64,000 nucleotides of DNA, from NCBI RefSeq assembly GCF_007753265.1, contig NZ_CP036349.1, forward strand, positions 2,141,363 to 2,205,362. The letters run 5' to 3'. Below the pieces are notes generated by a model that worked only from the letters and a program-made list of their open reading frames with translations, was not told the origin of the DNA and searched no databases. The DNA is from Botrimarina mediterranea (lineage in GTDB: Bacteria; Planctomycetota; Planctomycetia; Pirellulales; Lacipirellulaceae). This document shows positions 25,971 to 35,026 of the stretch, piece after piece. Position 1 is the first letter of the stretch. Every line of letters starts with the position of its first letter. Made by a program: the position numbers and the translations under genes.

Positions 25971-28343
25971 ATGCGCCTCGCAATCGTCCATCACCACCTC
26001 AACCGCGGGGGCGTCACGTCGGTCATCGTCAACCACCTCCGCAGCCTGGCAACGCTCCCGGCTGAGCGGCGGCCGGAACGTGTTGTGGTCCTTTACGACG
26101 GCCAGCGCGACGGCTGGCCCGACGCGTTGCCAGACGAGTTCCCGATCGAACTGGTCGTCGAACCGGCCCTCGCCTACGACCCACTCGATGCGAAAGCCGA
26201 CCCAGCCAAGCTCGCCATGACGCTCGCCCAACGCCTCGCCGATTGCGGCCTGGCGGCGGATAACACGCTCCTCCATACCCACAACCATTCTCTCGGTAAG
26301 AACGCGTCGCTCCCTGGCGCGTTGCAACGGTTGGCCGGCGATGGCTGGCGGATGCTGCTCCAGGTCCACGACTTCGCCGAGGACAACCGGCCCGACAACT
26401 ACCGCCACTTGCAAGACGCGATTGGCGAGACCGATCCCGATCGCCTCGGCGAGGTGGTCTATCCGCAGGGGAGCGGCCTTCATTACGCAACACTCACCGA
26501 ACGCGACGCGGACATCCTCCTGTCGGCGGGCGTCGCTGCGGAGCGCGTTCATCCGCTACCCAATCCCGCGGCGGAGTTTGGCGAGATGCCTTCGCAGGAC
26601 GAGGCGCGGGGGCGGGTCTTTGGGGCCCTTGGGCTGCCGTCCACGGCTAGGCTCGTCGTGTATCCGGTGCGGGGGATTCGGCGGAAGAACTTGGGGGAGA
26701 TGCTGCTCCTCTCGGCGCTTGCGCCGGAAGGGACCTACTTTGCCGTGACGCTGCGGCCGAAGAACCCCGTCGAAGCGGCGTCGTTCGACCGCTGGCGGCT
26801 GTTGGCGGAGTCGCTCGACCTGCCGTGCCGGTTCGACATCGGCTCGCCGCGCGAAGAAGGAGGCTACGGCTGCGACTTCAAAGACGCCCTCGCTGCCGCC
26901 GATGCGATCCTCACCACGAGCGTCGCCGAGGGGTTTGGGATGGTCTTCCTCGAGGCCTGGCTCGCCGGCAAGCCGCTGATCGGTCGCGATTTGCCGGAGA
27001 TCACCAGCGAGTTCAAAGCGGCTGGGATGCGGTTCCGATCGCTGTGGGCCGAGCTCCGCGCCGCGGCGTGCCTTGACGCGGACTTCGCCCAACTCACGCC
27101 CGCCGAGCAGGCCAACGTTATCCGCCAGACGACGCGCCCCGCCGTGCCGCTGGACCTTGGGATCGAAACCGCCGCAGCTGACGTCGCCGCCAACGCCGCG
27201 GTGGTCCGCGATGTCTACAGCGTCACGCGCTTGGGAGAACGGCTTGCTGAGGTGTATGGCCGCGTTCAAGCCGACGACAGTGAGGTGAACGCTGCCATTA
27301 GTGGCGCCGCCATCCTCGACTACTTTCAGAAGCCAGTACGGCAGCACGCCATCCGTATTGAGGGCGCCACAGCCGCCGAGGAGCAATCCCTCGTTACGAT
27401 CGTCCACCACAGCCGGCGGCCGCTCGACCCCCAGCCCACCGGCGAAGAGTCCGTCCTGCCGAAGCTGCCAGGCATCCGCGCCGTCGTCTTCGACGTGTAC
27501 GGCACGCTCCTCATCAGCGCGAGCGGCGACATCTCGCTGGCGAGTGAAGGGGCGCGTGGCGCGGCGGCGCTTGCTGCGCTTGAAGCGGTCTTCGGCGATC
27601 CAATGCGAGCAGCAGGTGAGCTGCAAGCGTCAGCGCCCGGAGTAGCGCAGGGCGCCGGCTTCACTCCGCGCTCTGACGCGTATGGCTCGCGAAGCGCGAG
27701 CGCCGGTTCGCGCTTTTTCGGTGATGAGATCGTCAAGCACCTTCACGCCGCCATCCATACTGCTCACTCCGAGTCGTCGAGCGCGCATCCCGAAGTCGAG
27801 ATCGTCGAAATCTGGAAACGCGTCCTCGCCAAGCTGTCGATCGCCGGGACCGAGGCTCAAGTCCGGCGGCTTGCCGTTGAGTTCGAGGTCCGGGCGAACC
27901 CCGTCGGGCCGATGCCCGGGGTGGCGGAGATGCTCGGCGAGCTCAACGAGGCGGGCCTCACGCTCGGGATCATCAGCAACGCCCAGTTCTACACCCCGTT
28001 GGCGATCGCGGCGCTGAGCGGCAAGCCGCTCGAGGTTTGGGGCTTTGAGACGCGGCACTGCCACTGGTCGTATCGGTGGGGCGAGGCGAAGCCGGGCAAG
28101 TTCCTCTACGAGAAGTGCGTGGAGGCTTTTGCGAACGAGGGCGTCACGCCGCAGGAGATTCTTTATATCGGCAACGACGTTCGCAACGACATCTGGCCTG
28201 CCCAAGAGGTCGGCATGCGGACCGCTCTTTTCGCCGGCGACGCACGCAGTCTGCGCTGGCGGCGTGACGACCAGCGGCTGGCCGAGGTGCGGCCAGACGC
28301 GGTCGTGACCGAGCTGCACCAGCTGCTGGAGATTGCCTTGTAG
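25971..28343 (+). CDS. glycosyltransferase fused to HAD-family phosphatase
   Basis: 790 aa. Residues 1-460 are a GT4-like glycosyltransferase (HHHLNRGGVTSVI at the N-terminus; the nucleotide-sugar motif EGFGMVFLEAWLAGKPLI at about 320). Residues 500-790 are a HAD hydrolase with all four motifs: VVFDVYGTLL (about 503), GIISNAQ (about 665), the lysine in EAKPGKFLYEKC (about 706) and YIGNDVRNDIWPA (about 725). Synthase plus phosphatase in one chain would transfer a sugar to a phosphorylated acceptor and remove the phosphate, matching the osmolyte genes that follow. Residues about 548-583 derive from a family A intergenic palindrome inserted in frame. Exact substrate unproven. Confidence 0.82.
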   Translation: MRLAIVHHHLNRGGVTSVIVNHLRSLATLPAERRPERVVVLYDGQRDGWPDALPDEFPIELVVEPALAYDPLDAKADPAKLAMTLAQRLADCGLAADNTLLHTHNHSLGKNASLPGALQRLAGDGWRMLLQVHDFAEDNRPDNYRHLQDAIGETDPDRLGEVVYPQGSGLHYATLTERDADILLSAGVAAERVHPLPNPAAEFGEMPSQDEARGRVFGALGLPSTARLVVYPVRGIRRKNLGEMLLLSALAPEGTYFAVTLRPKNPVEAASFDRWRLLAESLDLPCRFDIGSPREEGGYGCDFKDALAAADAILTTSVAEGFGMVFLEAWLAGKPLIGRDLPEITSEFKAAGMRFRSLWAELRAAACLDADFAQLTPAEQANVIRQTTRPAVPLDLGIETAAADVAANAAVVRDVYSVTRLGERLAEVYGRVQADDSEVNAAISGAAILDYFQKPVRQHAIRIEGATAAEEQSLVTIVHHSRRPLDPQPTGEESVLPKLPGIRAVVFDVYGTLLISASGDISLASEGARGAAALAALEAVFGDPMRAAGELQASAPGVAQGAGFTPRSDAYGSRSASAGSRFFGDEIVKHLHAAIHTAHSESSSAHPEVEIVEIWKRVLAKLSIAGTEAQVRRLAVEFEVRANPVGPMPGVAEMLGELNEAGLTLGIISNAQFYTPLAIAALSGKPLEVWGFETRHCHWSYRWGEAKPGKFLYEKCVEAFANEGVTPQEILYIGNDVRNDIWPAQEVGMRTALFAGDARSLRWRRDDQRLAEVRPDAVVTELHQLLEIAL
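27615..27715. repeat. family A palindrome inside a coding sequence
   Basis: The left arm (27615-27643: GGTGAGC, AAGCGTCAGCG, CCCGGAGT) and right arm (27659-27690: ACTCCG, CTCTGACGC, GGCTCGC) match the family A palindrome at 427-502. A second small hairpin, AAGCGCGA/TCGCGCTT followed by TTTTC (27692-27719), adjoins it. The whole lies in frame within the HAD half of the fusion gene, encoding the low-complexity stretch between MRAAGE and FFGDEIVKHL. Confidence 0.8.
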
Positions 28344-28504
28344 AGCCTTTGTGGCTTGCCCGGCCCCGGTTTGGAAGCCATTTTGTCATGTCGGCGCCAG
28401 ACGTGTAGGCGGTACGCTTCGGACGCCGAACCCGCCTCAAGAGGGGCCGCCCGCCCCCACTTCCCGCCCCACCGTCCGCCCCGCTCCCCGCCTGATCTGC
28501 CCCG

Positions 28505-29791
28505 ATGCCAGACTCGCCCGAGAAAATCGGCCACAACATCGGCTTCGTCGGCACCCGCTTCGCCGGGACCGACGGCGTCTCGCTCGAAGCCTCCAAGTGG
28601 GCGGCGGTCCTCTGGCGTTACCAGCACGTCAGCTACTGGTTCGCTGGCAAGCTCGACACCGACCCCGGTGTCAGCATGCTGGTGCCCCACGCCTACTTCG
28701 GGCACCCCGACATCCAGTGGATCAACGACCGCGTCTACGGCCGCACGACGCGCGACCCCGAGGTGACGCGACGCATCTACGCGATCGCCGACCACCTCAA
28801 GCGCTCGCTCTACGAGTTCGTCCGCAAGTACAACATCGAGATCCTTTGCGTCCAGAACGCCAGCTGCATCCCGATGAATGTGCCGCTGGGCGTCGCGATC
28901 GCGACGTTCTGCGCCGAGACGGGCTTCCCGACGATCGCCCACCACCACGACTTCTATTGGGAGCGCGACCGCTTCACGGTCAACGCCATCGGCGACATCC
29001 TGCGGATGGCGTTCCCTTGCACGGTGCCCTGCATCCAGCACGTGACAATCAACAGCGAGGCCCAACGCGCCCTGTCGCACCGCCGCGGCACTTCGAGCGT
29101 GCTGGTCCCCAACGTGCTCGACTTCGAGAGCCCTCCCCACGCCATCGACGACTACAACGCCGACTTCCGCCAGTCGGTCGGCCTCGAGCCCGATGACGTT
29201 ATCTTCCTGCAACCGACGCGCGTCGTTCCGCGGAAGGGGATCGAACACGCCATCGCGCTGATCCGGGCGCTCGACAACCCCAAGTGCAAGCTCGTCGTCT
29301 CGCACGAGTCGGGCGACGAGGGGAACGACTACCTGAACATGCTCCAAGACCTGGCGCAGAGCCAGGGCGTCGACATGCGCTACATCCCGGCGCGGATCGG
29401 CGAGGAGCGGGGCTACAACGAGCACGGCCAAAAGCTCTATCTGCTCAGCGACGCCTACGCCCACGCCGACTTTATCACCTATCCGAGCCTCTATGAAGGT
29501 TTCGGCAACGCCCTGATCGAAGCCTTCTACTACCGCAAGCCGGTGCTGGTGAACCGCTACTCGATCTTCGTATCGGACATCGAGCCCAAGGGCTTCAAAG
29601 TCATCACGATGAACGGCTACATGACCCGCGATGTGGTCCAGAAGGTCCGCGCCGTGATCGACGACCCGGAGTACCGCGAACAGATGGTCGAGCACAACTA
29701 CGAACTCGGCAAACGCTTCTTCAGCTACGCGGTGCTGCGCCGCAAACTCCGCGCGCTCGTAACGAATGTGACGGGCATGGAAGACCTCTAA
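28505..29791 (+). CDS. GT4 glycosyltransferase of osmolyte cluster
   Basis: 428 aa GT-B fold enzyme. The acceptor-side lobe (1-210) begins [20 protein letters not shown]. The donor-side lobe carries [14 protein letters not shown] (about 237-250) and the E-x7-E motif in [19 protein letters not shown] (about 330). The context (GT-HAD fusion upstream, GH13_18 phosphorylase and GpgS-like synthase downstream) suggests a role in adding a second sugar to a glucosylglycerate-type solute, as in mannosylglucosylglycerate synthesis. That role is inferred from neighbours, not from a diagnostic residue. The 161-base gap upstream shows no repeat. Confidence 0.8.
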   Translation: MPDSPEKIGHNIGFVGTRFAGTDGVSLEASKWAAVLWRYQHVSYWFAGKLDTDPGVSMLVPHAYFGHPDIQWINDRVYGRTTRDPEVTRRIYAIADHLKRSLYEFVRKYNIEILCVQNASCIPMNVPLGVAIATFCAETGFPTIAHHHDFYWERDRFTVNAIGDILRMAFPCTVPCIQHVTINSEAQRALSHRRGTSSVLVPNVLDFESPPHAIDDYNADFRQSVGLEPDDVIFLQPTRVVPRKGIEHAIALIRALDNPKCKLVVSHESGDEGNDYLNMLQDLAQSQGVDMRYIPARIGEERGYNEHGQKLYLLSDAYAHADFITYPSLYEGFGNALIEAFYYRKPVLVNRYSIFVSDIEPKGFKVITMNGYMTRDVVQKVRAVIDDPEYREQMVEHNYELGKRFFSYAVLRRKLRALVTNVTGMEDL

Positions 29792-29907
29792 CGATCGAAA
29801 GGCTCTCAGCCGAGGGCGGCAGCGCCCGGCGCACCACGAACCAACGCCGCTACACTAAACACCGACGGCCAACGCCGCCGGATCGCCATCTACGAAGGAA
29901 CAACGGA

Positions 29908-31635
29908 TTGTCACTCGCCGACCGCGTCACGTCGCTCACCGTCCGACTCCGCCGCATCTACGGCGACAGGGCTGACGAAGCGCTGCGGGCGATGGAGGCG
30001 GAGTTTGCCGACCTCTCCGCCGCTCCCACGGACGAGGCGGGGCCGCGCTGGAACGAGCGTGACGTGGTGCTGATCACTTACGCCGACCAACTCCGCAGCG
30101 ACGAAGGCGCGCAGTCGCCACTCGTGGCGCTGCGGGAGTGGCTCGTCGAGAACGGCTTGGAAAAGGTGCTCAGCACGGTGCACCTGCTGCCGTTCTGTCC
30201 GTACTCTTCGGACGACGGCTTCTCGGTCATCGACTACTTGGCGGTTGATCCCGACTCGGGGACGTGGGAAGACATCGCCGCGCTGGGTGAGCCGTTCGAG
30301 CTGATGTTCGACCTGGTGCTCAACCACATCTCGCAGCACAGCGAGTGGTATGCCGCCTACAAGCGGGGCGAATCGCCCTACGACCGGTTCTTCATCGAGG
30401 CCGACCCGGCGCTCGACTACACGCAGGTGACGCGGCCACGGAGCCTGCCGCTGCTCACCGCCGTCGAGACCAGCCGCGGCCCGCGGCACGTCTGGACGAC
30501 GTTCTCGGATGATCAGATCGACCTCAATTACGGCGAGCCCTTGGTGCTCGCGCGGATGCTGCGGATCCTCGTCGAGTACGCGATGCGCGGCGCGCGGATC
30601 GTGCGGCTTGATGCGATCACTTACCTCTGGAAGCGTCTCGGCACGACCTGCGTGCATCTGCCGGAGACCCACGAGGTCGTGAAGCTCATGCGCGACGTGC
30701 TTGCCGCGTACTCACCCCAGACGCTGGTGCTGACCGAGACCAACGTCCCGCACGTCGAGAACATCTCGTACTTCGGGCAACTCGACCCGCGCACCGGCGA
30801 GGCGGACGAGGCCCACATGGTCTACCAGTTCAGCCTGCCGCCACTCTTGTTGGAGGCGTTCCTGTCGGGTGACGCCACGGCGCTGCGGGACTGGCTGACG
30901 AACCTCGATCCACCGCCGCCGGGCTGCACGTTCTTCAACTTCACCGCGTCGCACGACGGCGTCGGCGTGCGGCCGCTGGAGGGCCTCGTGTCCGACGAGC
31001 GCCTCGCCGCAATGGTCGAAGCGGTCAAACGCCGCGGCGCTATTGTTAACACGCGCCGCCAAGCCGACGGCAGCGATTCGCCCTACGAGCTCTGCGTCGC
31101 CTACTTCAGCGCGCTCTCTCCAGAGACCCTCGACGAAGAGCTGCACCTTCGCCGCTTCCTCTCATCACAAGCGGTGATGCTCGCCCTCCGCGGCATGCCG
31201 GCGGTCTACTTCCACAGCCTCGTCGGCACGCCCAACGACATCGCCGGCGCCGAGTCGAGCGGCATCGCCCGCCGCATCAATCGCCGGAAGTACGAGCGTG
31301 GCGAACTCGATGAGTTGCTTCGTGAGGGGACACTTCAACGGCGTGTCTTCGAAGGCTATCGCGATCTGTTGGCAAAACGCATCGATGAACCCGCGTTCCA
31401 TCCCGATGCCGATCAGCGTGTCATCCAATCAGGGTCCGCCTTGCTAGCGTTCGAACGAAAGCAACATGACGCAGAGCGTTCCGTCCTAGTCGCGGTCAAT
31501 GTGACGGACGACTCATTCGATTTCGAGCTGCCTCCTCCCTATCATTCTTCGAGAGACCTGATCACTGGCGATAGGTCGGCGGGGGGACAGATTGTCTTGC
31601 AAGGAGGGCAGTGCGTATGGCTAACCCCAAGTTAA
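29908..31635 (+). CDS. GH13_18 sugar phosphorylase (glucosylglycerate/sucrose phosphorylase-like)
   Basis: 575 aa starting at TTG 29908 with AAGGAA 7 bases upstream. Catalytic residues of GH13 are visible: the nucleophile Asp in RIVRLDAITYLWK (about 232), the acid/base Glu in LVLTETNVPHVEN (about 275) and the transition-state Asp in TASHDGVGVRPLEG (about 350). The family uses phosphate to split an alpha-glucoside to glucose-1-phosphate. At 575 aa it is longer than classical sucrose phosphorylases (about 490-500) and nearer the glucosylglycerate-phosphorylase group. The adjacent GpgS-like gene favours glucosylglycerate as substrate, i.e. turnover of the osmolyte. Confidence 0.85.
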   Translation: MSLADRVTSLTVRLRRIYGDRADEALRAMEAEFADLSAAPTDEAGPRWNERDVVLITYADQLRSDEGAQSPLVALREWLVENGLEKVLSTVHLLPFCPYSSDDGFSVIDYLAVDPDSGTWEDIAALGEPFELMFDLVLNHISQHSEWYAAYKRGESPYDRFFIEADPALDYTQVTRPRSLPLLTAVETSRGPRHVWTTFSDDQIDLNYGEPLVLARMLRILVEYAMRGARIVRLDAITYLWKRLGTTCVHLPETHEVVKLMRDVLAAYSPQTLVLTETNVPHVENISYFGQLDPRTGEADEAHMVYQFSLPPLLLEAFLSGDATALRDWLTNLDPPPPGCTFFNFTASHDGVGVRPLEGLVSDERLAAMVEAVKRRGAIVNTRRQADGSDSPYELCVAYFSALSPETLDEELHLRRFLSSQAVMLALRGMPAVYFHSLVGTPNDIAGAESSGIARRINRRKYERGELDELLREGTLQRRVFEGYRDLLAKRIDEPAFHPDADQRVIQSGSALLAFERKQHDAERSVLVAVNVTDDSFDFELPPPYHSSRDLITGDRSAGGQIVLQGGQCVWLTPS

Positions 31636-31712
31636 GACATCCGCGTTCATCCGTGGCTAATCACCTCTAAGCCGCAAGCGGCTGCCATCCGAAATTCCCA
31701 ATCCGCAAGCGC

Positions 31713-32939
31713 ATGCCCGACTTCTCCCAACGCGGCCCGATCACCACGCTGCACGACCTCGGGCTCACCGATTCGGCGCGGCTCGAAGCGATGCTCCGTA
31801 AGGCGGTGCGAGAGTATCCGCTGGGGCTCGTACTGCCGCTGACTGCGTCGGACATGCGGGCGGCGCCCTTCGCGCAGATGGCGGAGAAGCTCGCCGAGGC
31901 GGACTACGTCGCCACGACCGTCGTGGTGCTCAACCGCACCGAGTCCGTTGACGACTATGTCGAGGCCAAGCGTTTGCTCGCGCCGTTGGGCGACCGCGCC
32001 AAGGTCCTCTGGACCGACGGGCCGCGCGGCAGCGAAGCCCTGGCGGACCTCGAAGCGGGCGGCTTCAACGTCTCCGTGCCGGGAAAGGGGAGGGCGGTCT
32101 GGTTCGCCTTCGGCTTCTTGCTCGCCGATCCGCGTCTCAAGGCGTTCGTCCTCCAAGACGGCGACATCGAGAACTACGACAACGACATGCTCGTGCGGCT
32201 CGCGCTGCCAATGGCGCACCCCGGCATGGACTTCCAGTTCTGCAAGGCCTACTACGCCCGCTGCACGACCAAGATGAACGGCCGTGTCGTGCGGTTGCTG
32301 GTGGTGCCGCTCTTGCGGGCGTTGATCTCGGTGATGGGGAACGATCCCTACTTGGTGTTCCTGCGGAGCTTCCGTTACCCGCTGGCCGGTGAGTTCGCGA
32401 TCTCGTCGCTGCTCGCCCGTTCCAACCGCATCCCCTGCGACTGGGGCCTCGAGATGGGGACGCTCAGCGAGGTATTCCGCAACACGTCCCCCAAACGCGT
32501 CGCGCAGGTCGATATCGCCCGCCTGTACGACCATAAGCACCAACCGCTGTCGCTTGAGGACAAGTCGGGCGGCCTGATGAAGATGGCGAAGGACATCCTG
32601 GCGAACATCTTCCGCACGCTCGCCAGCCGCGGCATGGTCTTTAGCAAGGGACACTTCATCACGATCCAGACGGCGTACCTGCGGCTCGCGCAGGATGCGA
32701 TCCGTCAGTACCACGCCGACTCGCTGATGAACGCCCTAGAGTACGACCGCCACGTCGAGGAGCAGACCGTCGAAGGGTTCGCCGAACTGATCACCGAGAC
32801 GGGCGAAGCGGTCTATCAAGACCCGTCGGGGCGGCCGTCGCTGCCGACGTGGACGCGGGTCGTGACGGCGATGCCCGACTTCCCGCGCCGGCTCCGTGAG
32901 ATCGCCGACGCCGACGCGGACGAGTTCGCGGCCTCTTAG
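31713..32939 (+). CDS. glucosyl-3-phosphoglycerate synthase-like glycosyltransferase
   Basis: 408 aa, resembling GpgS (GT81), which joins glucose from a nucleotide sugar to 3-phosphoglycerate. Supporting segments are GKGRAVWFAFGFLL (about 127-140), the metal-binding QDGDIENYDND (about 148, in place of the usual DSD), RSFRYPLAGEFAISSLL (about 221), DWGLEMGTLSEVF (about 246) and VAQVDIARLYDHKHQPLSLE (about 265), each matching the order of motifs I know from actinobacterial GpgS. The product would be the phosphorylated precursor of glucosylglycerate, to be dephosphorylated by the HAD domain encoded at the start of the cluster. It lies 77 bases downstream of the phosphorylase. Confidence 0.78.
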   Translation: MPDFSQRGPITTLHDLGLTDSARLEAMLRKAVREYPLGLVLPLTASDMRAAPFAQMAEKLAEADYVATTVVVLNRTESVDDYVEAKRLLAPLGDRAKVLWTDGPRGSEALADLEAGGFNVSVPGKGRAVWFAFGFLLADPRLKAFVLQDGDIENYDNDMLVRLALPMAHPGMDFQFCKAYYARCTTKMNGRVVRLLVVPLLRALISVMGNDPYLVFLRSFRYPLAGEFAISSLLARSNRIPCDWGLEMGTLSEVFRNTSPKRVAQVDIARLYDHKHQPLSLEDKSGGLMKMAKDILANIFRTLASRGMVFSKGHFITIQTAYLRLAQDAIRQYHADSLMNALEYDRHVEEQTVEGFAELITETGEAVYQDPSGRPSLPTWTRVVTAMPDFPRRLREIADADADEFAAS

Positions 32940-33108
32940 CGACTGGCAAGCCTCACAAGCCGCGCAATCGCTCCCAGCGGTCCTGGCTCTTGTACGACCA
33001 GCCGCACCGATCGACGGAACCGCAATCGCGCCATCCCGGTGTGCTATTCGTTTCAGTAGCCGGCGTGTCGGTAGCGCCGCGATCGTTGTCATCGGCAGCT
33101 GGCCCGCG

Positions 33109-33456
33109 ATGCGCCACCAACCCCCGTCCAACCGCCGCGGCTTCTCCCTCATGGAGTTGCTCGCTGTCGTGACGATCCTCGGGATCATCGCGGCGATCAT
33201 CGTGCCGCGCGTCGCGGCGAGTTCTGAGGTCGCCAAGCAAAAGACCTGCGTCTACAACTGCGGCCACATCCACTCGGCCGTCGAGCGTTACCGCGACGCC
33301 ACCGGCGCTTGGCCCAGCGCCGACCTGCACGAGATCGACATCCTCGAGTACTTCCCCGACGGCATCCCCGTCTGCCCCGTCTCGGGCGCGGCCTACACGC
33401 TGAATGTCACCGGCGACGTCTACCGGGTGCAGGGACACACCGACGGCAATCATTGA
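33109..33456 (+). CDS. type II secretion / type IV pilus pseudopilin, GspG-like
   Basis: 115 aa from ATG 33109. A prepilin leader (MRHQPPSNRRG) is followed by FSLMELLAVVTILGIIAAII, the methylation/cleavage site and N-terminal helix, then a short globular domain with GAWPSADLHEIDILEYFPDG and two cysteine pairs (CVYNCG, VCPVSG). The C-terminus has a small beta hairpin. The frame is open upstream to 32896, overlapping the previous gene, but lacks a leader there. It is a lone pseudopilin, distant from the gsp operon at the right end, so it may serve that or another machine. Prepilin peptidase is not in the window. Confidence 0.8.
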   Translation: MRHQPPSNRRGFSLMELLAVVTILGIIAAIIVPRVAASSEVAKQKTCVYNCGHIHSAVERYRDATGAWPSADLHEIDILEYFPDGIPVCPVSGAAYTLNVTGDVYRVQGHTDGNH

Positions 33457-33489
33457 GTTTCGACGTGGGTTTCGTGCACACGAGCACTT

Positions 33490-33564
33490 GGCGAGTCCAC
33501 GATGTTAATCGTGGGTGTGTTGCGCGATCCAAGGTCCACCCACGATTAACATCGTGGGCTCGCC
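33490..33564. repeat. family D-like palindrome between convergent genes
   Basis: 28-base arms (33490-33517 and 33537-33564), complementary but for one position. The left arm contains TCCACGATGTTAATCGTGG, itself partly palindromic, and the outer ends are GGCGAG / CTCGCC as in families A and D. It lies between the pseudopilin gene and the convergent TatD-like gene, fitting a bidirectional terminator role, though no T-run follows. Confidence 0.9.
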
Positions 33565-33599
33565 GTCAATCGTGGTGGTGACGTTGATAATTGGGTGAG

Positions 33600-34418
33600 C
33601 TAACCCGCCACGCGCGCCGGTGGCGTGAACCGCTTGCAGCGCCCAAAGAACTCTAAGGGGTTCTCCAGCACGACGCGGCGGATCGTTGCTTCGGAGTGGC
33701 CCCGGGCGCGCATCTCGAAGATGAAGTCGGGCACCGCTGTCGGGCGCGACGGCCCCCAGTCGCCGGCGGAGTTCACAAACAAACGCTCGGGGCCGTACTT
33801 CTCAATGATGTCGGCCGCGCGGGCGGGCGTGCACTTGCTCGTCGGGTAGAGCGTCATGCCGGCCCAGTAGCCTTCGTCGAGGACGTAGCCCACGGTGTGC
33901 TCCTCGACGTGATCGACCAGCACGTCCTCGCGCGCGAGGCGGCCGTCGTCACGCAGCAGGTCGAGGATCATGCGCGTCCCTTGTAGCTTGTCCGCCAGGT
34001 GCGGCGTGTGGATCAGCACGAGTTCGCCCAGCCGCGCGGCGAGGTCTACGTGCTCTGCGAAGACGACCGCTTCGTTGGGCGTGTTCTTGTTGAGCCCGAT
34101 CTCGCCGATCCCCAACACGCCGGGGCGGTCGAGGAACTCGGGGATCATCGCGATCACCTCGCGCGACAGGGCGACGTTCTCCGCTTCCTTGGCGTTGATG
34201 CAGAGCCACGTGTAATGGGCGATGCCGTGCTGTTTGGCGCGGGAGGGCTCGAACTCGGTGAGCTGGCAGAAGTAGTCGCGAAAGCCATCGACGCTCCCCC
34301 GGTCGTACCCCGCCCAGAAAGCCGGCTCGCTCACCGCGACGCAGCCCATCCGCGCGAGGGTCGCGTAGTCGTCGGTGGTGCGCGACACCATGTGGAGGTG
34401 CGGGTCGAAGAAGTCCAT
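33600..34418 (-). CDS. TatD-family metal-dependent hydrolase, EboB-like
   Basis: 272 aa TIM-barrel amidohydrolase. The N-terminal HxH metal site is DPHLHMVSRTTDDY (about 5-18). GIGEIGLNKNTPNEAV (about 102) carries the bridging Glu, VLIHTPH (about 134-140) and VLVDHVEEHT (about 166) the further metal His residues, and VNSAGDWGPS (about 216) the last acidic ligand. The overall wording matches the TatD-like protein of eustigmatophyte/bacterial ebo clusters rather than the TatD DNase. None of the other ebo genes is seen within 30 kb on either side in this window. Substrate unknown. Confidence 0.82.
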   Translation of the reverse strand: MDFFDPHLHMVSRTTDDYATLARMGCVAVSEPAFWAGYDRGSVDGFRDYFCQLTEFEPSRAKQHGIAHYTWLCINAKEAENVALSREVIAMIPEFLDRPGVLGIGEIGLNKNTPNEAVVFAEHVDLAARLGELVLIHTPHLADKLQGTRMILDLLRDDGRLAREDVLVDHVEEHTVGYVLDEGYWAGMTLYPTSKCTPARAADIIEKYGPERLFVNSAGDWGPSRPTAVPDFIFEMRARGHSEATIRRVVLENPLEFFGRCKRFTPPARVAG

Positions 34419-34420
34419 TC

Positions 34421-34511
34421 GGGGAGGGGACAGGGGTTAGGGGCTGAGGGGATAAGGGTACAAAGGCGGCTGCATGCGAGCCGGATGGCGTCAGCCCCCG
34501 GAGTGAAGCGG
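34421..34511. repeat. two repeat arms upstream of the TatD-like gene
   Basis: 34421-34458 is a GGGGACAGGGGTTAGGGG-type run as at 389-420. 34476-34511 is the left arm of family A (GCGAGCCGG, GGCGTCAGC, CCCGGAGTGAAGCGG). No matching right arm is visible, so these are solo or decayed copies, placed between two minus-strand genes. Confidence 0.65.
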
Positions 34512-34540
34512 AGACAATCACCCACTTCAGGTATGCGTAC

Positions 34541-35005
34541 TCAACTATCCGCGCTGATCGCGAATGCGTCGCGCCAGTTGGGGTCGTAGGGGCGGCTCAG
34601 GCGCTCCAGGACCCGTCGGGCGCGGTTGCCGTCGTTGTTTTCGAGGAGCAGGCGAAGCAGCGTCTCCGCTTGCGTACGGGCCTCAGAGGGGCCTTCGGTG
34701 GGGCCTGCAGCGGCGTCGAGGCGGTCGAGGCGGTCGAGCGTTGCGGCGATATCGAGGATCGACGCCCGCAAGGCGGGCCATTCGCGGGCAGCCAGCTCGC
34801 TAGCCGAGAGGGTAGCGGGAGCGGCGGGGGCGGGGGCTTCGGGCACGGCGGTGTTTGTGGCGGGCAGGGTGACAGCGGACAATCGTGATAGCGGAACAAT
34901 CGGCACAACCAGTGTGCTCGTGTCGGCGTCATCCGACAACTCCGCCAACTCTTCCAAATCGGTCGGACGCGTTCGGTAAGCGCTACCAGCGCCGCTTGAT
35001 TCCAA
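34541..35005 (-). CDS. hypothetical protein, about 154 aa
   Basis: An acidic N-terminal part (DLEELAELSDDADTSTLVVP), an Ala/Pro-rich linker and a helical C-terminal region ending LLRLLLENNDGNRARRVLERL and SRPYDPNWRDAF. Composition and codon choice in this stretch look protein-coding, whereas the continuation upstream (to 35569) does not, and that part is antisense to the HEAT gene. I therefore propose the TTG at 35005, but its ribosome-binding site is poor and the start is uncertain. It runs divergently from the HEAT-repeat gene with almost no gap. Family not recognised. Confidence 0.5.
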   Translation of the reverse strand: MESSGAGSAYRTRPTDLEELAELSDDADTSTLVVPIVPLSRLSAVTLPATNTAVPEAPAPAAPATLSASELAAREWPALRASILDIAATLDRLDRLDAAAGPTEGPSEARTQAETLLRLLLENNDGNRARRVLERLSRPYDPNWRDAFAISADS

Positions 35006-35026
35006 CCCCTCTGGCGGACGACTTAC

